Of a stretch of DNA of 64,000 bases, positions 1 to 10,635 are shown one piece after another. The stretch lies in assembly GCA_963969495.1 (NCBI GenBank), contig OZ018318.1:96439413-96503412 (forward strand). The letters are read 5' to 3'. The DNA is from Ceratothoa steindachneri. Lineage: Eukaryota; Arthropoda; Malacostraca; Isopoda; Cymothoidae. Position numbers and translations under genes: made by a program. The first letter of the stretch is position 1. The number at the start of each line of letters is the position of its first letter. The notes beneath the pieces were generated by a model. It saw only the letters and a list, made by a program, of their open reading frames with translations, was not told where the DNA came from and did no database searches.

Positions 1-961
1 CGAAATCAAATTCCTAAGAATCGAAATCTCTGCTCTCCTGTGTGCAGGCCACAACTGGACCGACTCAACGTCAGCCGGATCACCTACCCAGCATCGTGGA
101 GAGGCACAAGATCGTGGAGGAGCAAGAACAGTTTGGCTGTGAGAAAGGCATTCGAAAGTGCTTCAAAGCTCTAAGTGACTGCAATCTCGAAAAAGAAAAA
201 CATCTCAGTGGCCACGGTTTCAAGGGCCGTAAAGATGGCGTCAGCATAAGCTGGCAGGGCGTGGAACGGCTTCTGCTTACCGATCTTATGCGACAACAAC
301 GTCGGAAGCGTTGTAGACGGCATCTTCATGACTTAACGAGTCATGGCAATCAAATTATCATTTGTTCCGGTATGAGTCCAAGGCCAAGCACACGGCCTCC
401 GTGATGATGCTTGGAATCCTGTTTTTTAAAGGCGAGAAGATGCTACCGGTCTGGTTTTCGGCCAGTTACAGGCTCACCACAGCTAATTACTGGGAGATTT
501 TGGCACTACCTATCCTGTGGTCGGTGAGAGAGATCACGAAGTAGGTGGACTACTTCTTCCAGCTTAACGGTGCAAGAGAGGTTCAGGTTGATTATGAATT
601 ACTGGTCGGAGGAAGTTTGGCCGCTGCAGTCGTCTGACACCAATCCTCTCCAGTACAGAGTTTGGGCGCATGTGGAGTGCATCGCTTACAATGTCCGACC
701 CAGCATCTGTTAAGAGTAGATGTCCACCGTCAAATGTGTCTGGTCAAGCCTTTGGAAGGACTTTATCCGAAGCTTGTATGTGGACTTCAGGTCTCGCCTA
801 GAGCACGTGCTTAGCACTGAGGGCAGCCAAACTAATTAATCTTACATTTTAAAAACAAATTTATTTGTTAAAACTATAAAATCTTGCGAACGGCATCAAA
901 AATAAATTTTTTTTAGGAAGCCATCGTAATGAGTGTAACAGGACTTTTGCTATCCCTGGTA
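1..961 (+). mobile_element. mariner-type DNA transposon, copy A, 5'-truncated by window
   Basis: This is the right part of a mariner/Tc1 superfamily element. Its transposase relic is followed by an AT-rich 3' segment starting 'attaatcttacattttaaaa' near 835 and a terminal motif 'gagtgtaacaggac' at 931, ending next to TA at 960-961. The same 3' segment and terminus recur at 58,800-58,932 after a second copy of the same transposase, which fixes this end of the element. The left terminus lies outside the window or is lost. TA is the known target of this superfamily. Confidence 0.75.
42..835 (+). pseudogene. mariner transposase relic (copy A)
   Basis: Translated pieces match the order of a mariner-type DDE transposase. 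'RCRRHLHDLTSHGNQIII' (about 300-360) resembles the stretch just before the first catalytic Asp, but the expected SDEK block is degraded to 'CSGM'. The frame then shifts, and 'ASVMMLGILFFKGEKM' followed by 'VWFSASYRLTTANY' (about 395-490) matches the central strand region. 'VDYFFQLNG' (about 548-575) stands where the second catalytic motif (QQDGAPAH in the family) should be. 'VWAHVECIAY' fits 661-690 and 'LSEACMWTSGLA' fits the C-terminus. Stops and frameshifts throughout mean it cannot encode an active enzyme. Family identity is fairly sure; exact boundaries are not. Confidence 0.7.
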
Positions 962-1310
962 TATATATAATTATAAACGTGGTATTGATTACCCTCGCTA
1001 CCAGTTAATTTACACAAGCAATGATTTCTTTGAAAGTAAAATTATTGAAAGTGCTATATGTAATTCAAGAAATACTCAACTTTAACCTTTCGAAGAGGCA
1101 ATTTAAATGAAGCCACTTTGTTCCAAATCTAATTCTCAATGCACTTCGCCAGATTAGTGACAATCTTCTGTTCTATATGTTTATGTGCAAATGTCTGTGT
1201 TCTCATAGGATACGAGCGAAAATTGTATTTCAAACTTAATAGCGAAATAATATGCTCCTATAAAGTTGTTTCTATTAACATTTATTCAACTCGTATTGCA
1301 GATTAAATAG

Positions 1311-1311
<1 letters not shown>

Positions 1312-1404
<93 letters not shown>
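1312..1404. repeat. (TA)n microsatellite, 93 bp
   Basis: Uninterrupted alternating TA. It lies immediately beyond the 3' side of a minus-strand Penelope relic, as TA tracts also do near the PLE relics at 24-26 kb. Confidence 0.98.
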
Positions 1405-1406
<2 letters not shown>

Positions 1407-1486
1407 AACTAGATTTATTCTACAAAGTTTGAGTCTTATATTCAGTAAGAAGGACAAAACGAAGAAGGCGGGTCCCATCTTTAATT

Positions 1487-1522
1487 CCAACGTTTCTTGT
1501 TATTACGAAACCCATCTTCAGG
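1487..1522 (-). ncRNA. decayed hammerhead-ribozyme-like motif of a Penelope element
   Basis: On the minus strand the sequence reads CTGAAGA (1521-1515), then a short hairpin-like segment, then GAAACGTT (1496-1489). This is the arrangement of a minimal type I hammerhead: CUGANGA, stem II, GAAA, very short stem III, NUH cleavage triplet. Penelope-like elements are known to carry such motifs in their terminal repeats. Stem II is degraded: the GGGTT side faces AACAA, where AACCC would be needed. It lies about 410 bp downstream of a PLE GIY-YIG relic on the same strand. Activity is unlikely; ancestry is the claim. Confidence 0.5.
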
Positions 1523-1931
1523 AGCTAAAAACAAATTCTAAATGATTAATATAAACCTAAAAACATAAACAACAGCACAAGTTCAAAATTAAAAAGCACA
1601 CAACAGAGAAAATCACAAAAATGGCGTTAAAAATATATAATGAACGTTACGTTAATGAACAAACAAAATAGTGAGGTAAAAAACAGCAAAATATTTGTAA
1701 AGAGATACTATCAATTAACAGCAAACAAAGTAAATGTAATATCACAAAATTAAACAATTGAAATGGAAAAATAGAGAATTGGATACAAACAAATGGTAAA
1801 ACTAAAATATAGACACTGAAACATTATCTTACATGGTCGGATCACAATGACGAGGGAAAACAGGAAGGAATTCAAGGAATGAATACAGCTTGGTTAAGTT
1901 ATAAACAGAGGAAAGGACAACGTGTCCTCAT

Positions 1932-2296
1932 TTAAATTTGAGGGTGGTTGTATTTAATACAGAGTGATTCTTTAATGCGGAGAGATAAAATAGATTTAGC
2001 AAATTTTAAGACTGAAAAATCATTTAAGAACACGTCTGTTTTACAATCAATGGCATGTTTCCTGATGGAAGAAAACTCTTTGTTACTTAATCTTTTACCG
2101 GTTATATAGCTAATTCCCATATGAAAACAAAAACGTAACTGAAGAGTACGCACTGTGCTTCCTATATAGGTTCCAAACTTAAAGCTAGGGCAAATGAATT
2201 TATATACAATGAAAGAACTAAACGGCGTGGGAATACTGTCCTTCACTTTAAAGAAATTACCAATATTTTTGTTATTAATGAATATAAGTTCAACAT
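1932..2296 (-). pseudogene. Penelope-like retroelement C-terminus with GIY-YIG endonuclease domain
   Basis: An open frame of about 120 codons. The upstream part, 'FINNKNIGNFFKVKDSIPT' (2280-2230), is the linker typical of PLEs before the endonuclease. It is followed by 'VYKFICPSFKFGTYIGST', the GIY-YIG signature in its PLE form (TYIGS), and by 'LQLRFCFHMGISYITGKRL' and 'SSIRKHAIDCKT', the conserved second half with R and H positions. It ends in 'LRIKESLCIKYNHPQI', the usual tail. In PLEs this domain nicks the target for retrotransposition. The reverse transcriptase domain is missing upstream, so this is a truncated copy. Upstream it is interrupted at about 2,296, at the left arm of a hairpin. 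Confidence 0.8.
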
Positions 2297-2390
2297 TAAT
2301 TTGACAATAAAATTTCCTAAAAATAGAAATTAAACACTTTCGGAGAAGCGTTAGGAAATTTTATTGTCAAATTAATTTCTTTAAAGTCAA
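2249..2390. repeat. inverted repeat: 26-bp perfect arms plus an outer partial arm
   Basis: 2295-2320 is the exact reverse complement of 2351-2376, with a 30-nt spacer. Further out, the segment around 2244-2258 (cactttaaagaaatta) is matched in inverted orientation around 2373-2388. The left side lies in PLE coding sequence, so the right side looks like a short inverted duplication of that coding DNA. Confidence 0.85.
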
Positions 2391-2509
2391 GAACGCACTA
2401 ACCGAATGTATTCTTCTGGTGTTATAATTTTCCTTTCCTCTTGTAATTTTTTTCAAGCTTCTTCAAAACTGCTTCGGCTGCTCTCATATATATCTCACTC
2501 TCAGTGTCA

Positions 2510-2655
2510 TTAATCAGGGGGTGTAAGTCTAAGATCGTTGACTAAGCTGTTTACGATGAGCTTACGAGAATGGGTGCTGCATTTCAATTGCTCACCTGGC
2601 AAATTAAAATTTGGAATTTCTCCCATTAATATAGATTCTACTATTTTTTTACGGA
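2510..2655 (-). pseudogene. possible PLE C-terminal tail fragment
   Basis: 48 open codons end in a TAA at 2510-2512 and include 'RKKIVESILMGEIPNFNL'. The I-x-E-S-I-L-x-x-E-x-P-x-x-N pattern recurs in the other PLE tails of this window (ILESLLIERKSPTFN near 25,470; ILESILINEDKPALN near 63,270). It therefore may be the end of another GIY-YIG domain on the minus strand. The residues after it do not resemble the other two, so the assignment is tentative. Confidence 0.3.
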
Positions 2656-2707
2656 AATCTTTACAATAATTGTAAAGATTTTCGCCAAAGAAAAATAGTA
2701 GAATCTA
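2632..2707. repeat. 76-bp near-palindrome (hairpin)
   Basis: Outer arms tagattctactattttt (2632-2648) and its reverse complement (2691-2707) enclose an inner palindrome, aaatctttacaa / ttgtaaagattt (2655-2666 / 2670-2681). Only a few bases between the two arm sets do not pair. It lies at the start of the possible PLE tail. Confidence 0.85.
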
Positions 2708-2735
2708 CAGTACTAGGAGCGAACGGGATAATAAA

Positions 2736-2822
2736 GAAAACAAACCTACTTTAAAGCTAATTTAGCCTAATCCCTAAATTCCTTCGGAATTCGCCTAAAG
2801 CTTACTGGCTATATGATTATAA
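2736..2822 (+). repeat. unclassified dispersed repeat, family R-a, copy 1
   Basis: It resembles 11,845-11,938. Shared blocks are 'aaacaaacctac', 'taaat...ccttc' and 'aaagct(t/c)actggctatat' followed by attataat. No coding capacity or known element signature was seen. Confidence 0.5.
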
Positions 2823-2865
2823 TAAATCGTAAAACATCTAAACTAATGAAGAGGCCTTGTAAAAT

Positions 2866-3309
2866 TCATCCAGCAGCTGTAAGCCTTACAATACAGATCT
2901 CAAAAACCTGGACTAAGCTCAGAATATTGGCCAATTGCATACAGCCCCAAAGACAATTTTTAACATTATTTGATGTTACTCTAAAACCAAGGGTAATAAC
3001 TTTTTTGTTGTAGGTTTGGTAGCTTTCATATCTAGATATTGAGTCATGACAATGCATAGACAAAATTAATTGGTGGTAATTGATTAAATCAGAGAAAAAG
3101 TTCACTGTATCTAATTTATCAATATCTGCTACATTTCTGCTAAATGAAAAAAAATCAAATATATTCTCCATAGATTCGCAGATCATAAATGAACAATACA
3201 ATTCATTCTGACTTCTAACACTAAATCGTATCCTCTTGTCAAAGTTCTGGTCACGAGAAACAAATTCACTCTCCTCTTTACGTACCCAAGTATTGAATCT
3301 TCGTAGCAC
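2866..3309 (-). CDS. unrecognised open frame of 147 codons
   Basis: The reading frame runs from ATG at 3309 to a stop at 2866. The predicted protein is mixed in composition, with no signal peptide, clear membrane segment or motif I recognise; cysteines and aromatics are scattered. It lies between a dispersed-repeat copy and a THAP exon on the same strand. In 36% GC DNA an open frame of this length is uncommon but can occur by chance. It could be a transposon fragment or part of the THAP-containing unit, and I assign no function. Confidence 0.15.
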   Translation of the reverse strand: MLRRFNTWVRKEESEFVSRDQNFDKRIRFSVRSQNELYCSFMICESMENIFDFFSFSRNVADIDKLDTVNFFSDLINYHQLILSMHCHDSISRYESYQTYNKKVITLGFRVTSNNVKNCLWGCMQLANILSLVQVFEICIVRLTAAG

Positions 3310-3587
3310 TTCTGTAATTTTACATTGCCCGAATGAACATAAGATTAATACTAAAATTTTCCAAAACCAAAGTGTATCTATTTCCTGAAGTCATTCAGGT
3401 TTAGTTTCTTTATCTTGTTCTGAGCTGCATCTCAATCAATTTTGCGTTTAGATTGTACTTCATTGTTTCTCTCTTTGCTGTAGTTAGATGGAAGGACAGT
3501 GAATAGACTGGCCCCCATTTTGGAGTACAATATTTTCAAGAAGCTGTGACTGCTAGCACAACTCAATGTAGCTAGCTGGTCATCTTC

Positions 3588-3962
3588 TTACCCAAATGCA
3601 ACAAAGACCTTCTGAAAGGTGTCCTTAGGGTTGTTACACCCAAACATGGAGTACCGTGTTCTTTCCTCCTTCGTGAGCCACCTGTATATGTTGCATAAAT
3701 TCCTGGAAAGACAGACACGCGTGTAAGAGGGGCATACTTGCCTACCGTGCAACTCACACACACCACCATGGTCTGGGTTCCAGCCAGTATCACTGCGTTT
3801 TATTTTAGAAATCCACTTCTTACGGATGTTTTGCCGGTCAGAATTGGGAAAGACAAACACTGAGCGTTTACAGTGTGCTTGGCCACCCGCTGCAATATCC
3901 TCCCTTTCTGCTTTTGTGGGTTTATACCCAGATCGGCAATTGACGGCAGCACACTTAACCAT
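3588..3962 (-). CDS. THAP-type zinc-finger exon (partial)
   Basis: Starting at the ATG at 3962, the protein begins MVKCAAVNCRSGYKP. It has Cys4 and Cys9 (C-x4-C), then 'FVFPNSD', an invariant Trp in 'IRKKWISKIKR', 'TGWNPDHGG' and 'VCELH' (C-x2-H). These are the C2-CH zinc ligands and conserved Trp, Phe and Pro of a THAP DNA-binding domain, about 73 residues. The expected next residue (usually Phe) and the AVPTIF box are absent. Directly after the His codon lies GTAGGCAAGT (3745-3736), a good 5' splice donor, so the frame beyond it may be intron. THAP domains occur in cellular transcription factors and in P-element-type transposases, and the context does not decide between them. Confidence 0.6.
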   Translation of the reverse strand: MVKCAAVNCRSGYKPTKAEREDIAAGGQAHCKRSVFVFPNSDRQNIRKKWISKIKRSDTGWNPDHGGVCELHGRQVCPSYTRVCLSRNLCNIYRWLTKEERTRYSMFGCNNPKDTFQKVFVAFG

Positions 3963-4614
3963 GTTGAGTTGACCATATCTGCGTGAACATAACGGTAATA
4001 AAATAACAAAAAAATGTATCGTAATCATTATCATAAGTTATAGCAACAATAATTATAATAATACTGAAAATAATAATAATTATAATAATAAAATATATAA
4101 AATATTCTGCTACTCATCAATTCTTACTACAATTGCGTAAAATGGTACTATTATCGATATTACTACTACTATGACTATGTACTAGCTACTATTAGCAACA
4201 ATAGTAGTGCACCAGTCCCCCCCAACACACACACATTGTTGCGGTGGGGAGTCAAAAACAAAAGTCTAGTCGATAAAAGTTGCAAAACAAATTTGCCAGA
4301 AAAACATAAGGAATAAGGCACAGACCTCTTAAAAAAAAATTATATTAGAGCAAAAATGATGCAGTCTTGAGTACAAATATAAAAAAATAATGTAAACTTA
4401 CCTTAGCTTACGGATACAGGCGCGCGTGACCTGTGGCTGCACTCACTGATGAACTCAAACTGGCGTTCCATGCGGAGGGCCACGGGTTTGAATTCAGTGG
4501 GGCCGTTATGCACAGGCAACACTCCAAACATAGCGCAGTGGACACTCCAGTGTTAAAGAGGTCTATGGTTGGACAATGACGAAGATTATCTGAAAAATGA
4601 TACTAGAGGAATCT
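3963..4614. other. no gene recognised; AT-rich with short AC tract
   Basis: 3,990-4,200 is rich in taataat triplets. 4,217-4,236 has a C run followed by a short ACACAC tract. 4,410-4,560 is GC-richer and contains a weak B-box-like 'gggtttgaattc', but no matching A box or tRNA fold is evident. Confidence 0.6.
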
Positions 4615-4975
4615 CTGGGTGTGTTTCTCAATAGCGATCCTCTTCGTAGGTTTATTAACAGATGTTTCCTGCCATTTTGAGGATATATCCAACTAATAAT
4701 AGGGAAGTGACCTCTTATGAATGGAGAATGTCTACATAAGGCAAAAAGTGCAGAGGATAGTAGGAAAATCGAGTCTGTTCTATGCCCTTTTTAAGACGAA
4801 GTTTGCTCATCAATTAAACATGTCTCATTTCGAGAATTTTTTAGCGAGAGGAAAATATGGAGCATGCGTGATGATAAAACACGCATTCTAACAGCCCTTA
4901 AAGAAAATAAAAAAGAGAAAATGAAATGAAATTTGAATTGTGCCCTTAAACTCCATTCATAGCAGAAAAACTATT
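4615..4975 (+). repeat. unclassified dispersed repeat, family R-b, copy 1
   Basis: It is homologous to 12,045-12,400 in the same orientation. Shared blocks in the same order are a 'taggc/t...ttaacag(a/g)tgtttcct' segment, 'aagacgaagtttgc' followed by 'attaaac', 'aaaacacgc', and 'aagaaaat...aa'. Overall the copies are diverged with small gaps. No long open frame is shared, so it is a non-coding repeat or the non-coding end of an unknown element. Confidence 0.7.
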
Positions 4976-6739
4976 TTGTTCTATCCTTTAAGCTAATCTG
5001 GTGTCCTAAACAACAATGGTATGGATGTACTTATTCCAAGCTATTGAAGGAGTAAATATGGCTCCGAAATGTCTATATCGAATATCAAAAGTGTTGGTTT
5101 TTATAGTAAAAGCAATCATTGTAGCATTCTTGCACGACTTCCTTGAAAGGCCCTCTTCCTACATTTGCACAACCGGCAATACTGATGAATCTTGCATGCA
5201 GCGCAGGAACAATATAATCGAGTCAAGCTATTATCGTCTCTTATTGTTGGTGAAATGACCAGAGATGGGAAAGTCATGGTTAAGTTTCAGCATGGCTTTG
5301 CGACAGCAAAGCTGTTGCACCTTTGTTATTTTGTCTACTCTGATGGAACTTATGATACAAGTGTCCTCAATTCAATAGAGGACGAAAAACATAACAACTC
5401 CTTGTATTAGCCGTTTGCTGATAATTAGTTTTGTCTATGACATTTCTCAAGACTAGAAATGATTCCTTAAGGTGCCAAAATTCCTCCAGCTTAAGGTCTA
5501 AATAAGCCGGAGTGTCACCGCATCTGTGGGTATGGTCATCGAAATGTGAGTCTGTTTCCGTTGATGCTGTTGGGCTTTAGTAACTAGCACTAGAGCACTG
5601 TTCCATTTTGAAAATTTGTTAGGATGTAGAATGTGATCAGCAACTTACTTTACTCTGGGATATTCTAATCAGCGCTGAACAATAAAGAATAAATGCTCGT
5701 GCCATATCCAGCCAGCCATTATAAAATGAACATTTAATGAAGCAATAAACTACTAGTAAAAGCCTTTTCTTCACAAGTAATCGGAAATTAAAACTGTCTT
5801 TGGATTGGGATGTGACGTTGTAGAATCTTCCATAAGTTGGCCTGACATGATGATGCAATAGGATCACCGTATCTCTTATGATAGTGAAAAATATAGTCTC
5901 TTTAAGGGGCCAGAGGTAAGTCTTTGTCCCTTCTTAGCGAGACTTTTTTCACTTCAGGCCAGGTTGAAACAGAGTTCAACCTTGTCTGGAGCTTCCTTAG
6001 CTATTGTCGGCACTACTGACAATTTTGAACTCTGACCCATCTGGACCGAAGCTATTTCTTATTTAGGAAATTAAGGTGGATTTTGGGGACAGCCCGGTTA
6101 ATGATTTTATTTTATCCACAGTGATAAGTAACAAGTAATTGTTTTCTGCATGTGACCTTGAGTCAAATTACTTCTCTTTCTGGAAAGAGGCGTCCCTTTG
6201 TTCCATATTTTTCTTAGTTGGAAACTGGAATCATGATTTTTATTCAGTTGGACATGCTTTGCTTACTCATTATTCAGGGTGGCTTCATGGGCTGTCGAAA
6301 TTGATCGGTAAACTTGATCAACTAGAAGACTACTACGCCGTGGTCCGTAAAAAAGGTAAGCAGGTTTGTTTTACTAGAGGTTACGAATTGGTCTTCAAAA
6401 AAGGAAGTTGAATAGGTCTTGTTAGGTCTTCCTAACCTCGGCCAAATTGAAACGCGGTAGGTGCTTCCACAGTCGCTCCAAATATCTGCGACTGCTTCCT
6501 GTAAAAATTAGATATACATTTATAGGAATAAATTGTTTCTTCTCGTAGTAAATCGTAATCGGTTAGAGTTTCACGGGACAAGGTTGAATAAACGTGCAAA
6601 GCCCTTTTGTTTTTTTAGTAATGTACCCAACTGAAGGCTACATGTTTCAAAAGGCATTTGAACTTGTTTGGGTGTGCATGCGCAATATATTATCTTAGGT
6701 CCTAGCCTTATGTCTTAATCTCAAGTCATAGAAGATAAT
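4976..6739. other. no recognisable gene
   Basis: It holds only short open frames, the longest about 90 codons at 6139-6411 (+) and two overlapping frames of 72-80 codons at 5016-5410 (+). None shows a motif I know. The 6139-6411 product is aromatic-rich and ends in a basic tail. Composition is ordinary for the window. Confidence 0.5.
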
Positions 6740-7425
6740 GTTACTTAGCCTCTGCCTTTAAACTGTGGGAGTACTACCTGCTCGTGGTCCCACTGCCTTT
6801 TAACTGAAGGTACGTTCAACGCCCGAGTGCAGGCGCTATAATCCGGCAAACCACACTGCCTTGTGGGAGCTCTTAAAAGGCCCAAGGCTTCAGGAGTAAA
6901 CCTAAAGATCAAATCTGCAGGGTGCTCGTGCATTAGGTGATAGTCCAAGGAGGGACTATTTTTCGGCAGAGCACTGCAACTCAAACCTGCTTCAGTAGTC
7001 CTAGATCATTTTCTTGCCAGAGGACTCAGCAGGGAAAAGTGAAGATCGTAGACTGAAGAATGCACACCTACTTTCCACCTTAAACATCATCGTGTAAGTT
7101 ATCACTCCATGCATTGATCATTTTCTTCACATCCTTGCAATACCCTATCCATATAATTTAGGTATATGCCCAAAAGACCTGCGGCGATGGCCTTGTCATT
7201 GACGGAGGCAGGCCTTGGTCCTGCTCAAAGCCTCTATTTGGCAGGCCGCACGACAGGCAGCTCAGAACACATGATCGTTGAAGGGGCTGAAAGTATTGGA
7301 GCGCAGCCCTTTTTCGGTGTCTATCTGAGTGACTGGGCAGCCCCATTTGAAGGACAGCACTGCCTAACTCTATCGAGGAAGGGTAAAGAATAGGCGACCT
7401 AGACATTTCCGTTCCATTCGCAAAC

Positions 7426-8180
7426 ATGTGGCAGACTATCGCAGCTGCTAGGGCATCCCATTATTGTTGTGGAATCAATAAAAACCAGAGATACCTGACC
7501 ATCGCTACTTGGAATAATAGAAAATTGCAGGACAGCACCCCAAACATACCAAAAAGAAGAACTGCGCTTATAGCAGCAAAACTTAATTGCTATGATTTAG
7601 ACATCGCTGCCATGAGTGAAACTAGACTTGCACAAGCCGCTTCACTTGCGGAGGTAGGAGAAGGATATACCTTCTTTTGGCAAGCACTACCTTATGACCA
7701 ACCACGACTACATGGAGTTGTCTTTGCGGTCCGCTCTTCTCTCATGAACCCAATTTCCATCACGCCCACAGTAGTGAGTGAAAGAATCTCAATATCGCGT
7801 ATACCTTTAGCTAAGTCACGTCTGCCACCCTACTCAGCATCTATGCACCAACACTCCCCTCAGACGATCAAACAAAAGACCTCTTCTACCCCTGACTTCA
7901 GGATACCTTACAACGTATACCTGACAGTAACAAGATTCTCCTTCTCGAAGACATAAACGCCAGAGGAGGAAACAAAATTCATATTTGGAAAGGCGTTCTT
8001 GGTCGTCACGGAGTGGGGAAATTCAATGAAAATGGTCTCAGACACCTCAGTCATTGCTCAGATCATTCTTTATGAATTTCCAATACTATGTTTCCGCTCC
8101 CAAACAAAACTAAAATCACATGGATGCACCCCAGGTCTCGCCACTGGCATCTATTTGATTAAGTCATAGTCCGACGGTGA
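7426..8180 (+). pseudogene. LINE A endonuclease domain (EEP fold), broken
   Basis: 'TIATWNNRKLQ' is the N-terminal strand with the conserved Asn-containing WN motif. 'RRTALIAAKLNCYDLDIAAM' followed by 'SETRL' carries the catalytic Glu. 'EGYTFFWQALP' and 'GVVFAVRSSL' are typical of this family. A frameshift near 7,830-7,950 displaces 'EDINARGGN', the degenerate GDFNAR motif. 'TWMHPRSRHWHLFD' (about 8,118-8,158) follows, then an in-frame stop where the family has DYV. The SDH motif is not recognisable. The domain would nick target DNA at insertion; this copy is inactive. Confidence 0.7.
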
Positions 8181-8789
8181 GACCTGAGAGAAGTTCAAAT
8201 CACGCGTGTAATGAGAGGAGCGCTAAGCTTAATATAAGAAAGAGACCACCAGTCAGGCAAATTTCCTCAAAAACCTAAATTAAATCTGACATCACTCAAC
8301 GACCGTGAAATCGAAACAGCCTTCTATTCTTCCCTCTCTCAACTACCAGATGTCGCAATACACTTAGACGAAAATGTACCAACAGATTCTCTAAGTACAA
8401 AATGGAACAGCTCCTGAACCACTATACATGGCACTACCCAAAAAGTTTAGGCACAACCAAACGTAAGAATCGTGACTGGTTTTATGAAAATACAACAGCC
8501 TTTCACACTCTCATCAAGGATAAGAATCCTGCCCATGACCAGTACGTACCAAAACTATCCCCAAGAAACAGAAACCCTTCACTGCGCACAATGTCCAGAA
8601 TGCTTTAAGGGAGATGGATAACTCTTGGTGGGATAAACTATCTTCTGAAATGCAAACACAAATGAACAATGGCGATTTCCACAAGTTTTATTCTTGACTT
8701 AAAACAGCCTACGGACCAACTACCACCACACTCACTCCTGTGAGTACCGCTGACAGGAAAACCCTCATTACTAAGCACGACAAGATATT

Positions 8790-10635
8790 ATATCGTTGGG
8801 CTGAACATTTTAAGAAGTGCTAAATCGAGAAAACCCAGTGGATTTGTCCATCCTAAATGAGATCCCTCAGCTCCATGAAATTCTACAACTGGACTCAACT
8901 CTAACACTTGCAGAATTTCCAAAATCAACTGCAGGCCTCAACAACCACAAAGCTGCAGGATCAGACGATATTCCTGCTGAACTAGTTAAGTATGGTGGCC
9001 ACTACATCACTAACCATCTACATGAACTCTTCAAATTCTGCTGGGAATCTGGCAGCGTACCACAAGACTTTAAAATAACAAAATTGTTACCACCCATAAG
9101 AATAGAGGAGAGAAAACTGTATGTACCAATAGCTGTGGCATCATACTCCTCTCCAATGTGGGAAAAACTCTAGCCCGCATAATGCTGACACGACTACTCA
9201 CCAACGTTGCAGAAAAGATCCTGCCTAGAATCATAGTGTAGTTTACGAAAAGAAAGGTCAAACATACATATGGTTTTCGTTGCAAGACAATTGCAAAAAA
9301 AATTGCAGGGTGCACCACGAAAACCTGTGTATTGCTTTCGTAGACTTAACTAAATCTTTTGATACTGTAAACCGCACACTACTATGCCAATTACTAGAAA
9401 AATTAGGGGCCAACCCAATTATATTAAAGTACTTGCTGTACTACACAGTGGTTTAGCGCTGTTGTTGTAGCATGGAGTAAAAAATATGCTCCTTCTGGAG
9501 TGACTGTTGAGGTTAACCAGAGTTGCGTTCTTGCCCCTGCAATATTCAGCCTGTTCATAGCTGCTGTCACCTAACTCATCTACAATAACATCATTGAAGA
9601 CGAAGTGGGAGTCACTCTAAACTACAGGTTAGATGAAAATCTCTTTAACCTCGCCCACCTTAGTGGAAAACACTAATTAATTCCAAAACAATCATAGAGC
9701 TTTAATATTCTGATAACGCTGACTTTGTCAGCCATACAAAACAAGGGCTCCAGACCATCCTTAATTGTGTATGTGAAGCATATACACGAATGGGAATAAC
9801 AATTAACACTGAAAAAACAGAAGTATTATTTCATGGCAGAGGCCAAGGTGTAGGACTGATAGCCAACCCACAGATCACTATAGGAGAGGACCAATTAAAA
9901 TAACTCCAACAATTCACATACCTTGGATCCATTCTGTCAACTGATTGCTACCTGGATGACGAAATCGAAATCACCAGACTAATTGCCATTGCCTCAGCCG
10001 CTTTTGGAAAAATATCAAGACGGGTCTTTAATAACCACAACCTTACCCAAGCTACCAAGCGTTAAGTATACCTGGCTACCAGCCTCTCCATCTTGCGCTA
10101 TTGTTGGGAATCTTGGGAACCATATAAACATCAGATTGAGAAGCTAGAGAGTTTTCATATAAACTTCGTGAGACGTATCCTGGGAATTCATTGGTGGGAC
10201 AAGGTACCACATGTCAACATTATAGAACGCATGCATACATCCTCACTGGAAGAAATCCTCAGAGTAAAACAACTTCTCTACACTGGCCTCACTATCCGTC
10301 AGCCTGAACATCAATTACCGTGGATTACCCTGTACTCAGAACTTTTTTGGGGGCGAGAATCTGTGGGAGAGCAAAAAAAGAGGCTTAAGGATCACCTAAA
10401 ATGCTCCCTCAAAAAGTACAACTTGAACCCAGAAACCCTCGAGACTGATGCTACCAATAGAAGCTCCTGGCGCGCCCTAGTACACGTTGGAGCCAACTAC
10501 TTCAGTACAAATTACAACAATGCTGCCATAGCCCGCCGTGCAAGACGACAACAACAAATACAAGGACCCCATATCTGTGATGTCTGTGATCTCACTAAAG
10601 ACGATAATCATCAAACTCATCCATGTATGGAGTGA
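8790..10635 (+). pseudogene. LINE A reverse transcriptase and C-terminus, broken
   Basis: 'AAGSDDIPAELVKYGG' (about 8,957-9,000) is the finger motif and 'ESGSVPQDFKITKLLP' follows. 'IAFVDLTKSFDTVN' (9,330-9,372) contains the first catalytic Asp (family FVDLTKAFDTV). 'NQSCVLAPAIFSLF' (9,519-9,556) is the QG-xLAPxLF block with Gly replaced by Ser. The YADD box is degraded to 'YSDNADF' near 9,708-9,730. 'GITINTEKTEVLFHGRG' and 'FTYLGSILSTDCYLDDEIEI' follow. The final open frame 10,093-10,635 holds 'RRILGIHWWDKVP' and ends in 'GPHICDVC', half of the C2H2 finger usual at this protein's end. Many stops and frame changes make it dead. Confidence 0.75.

Noticed and set aside
4410..4560. Possible tRNA-derived SINE (B-box-like gggtttgaattc)
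   Set aside because: The A box is not at the right distance, no cloverleaf, no A-rich tail or second copy seen.
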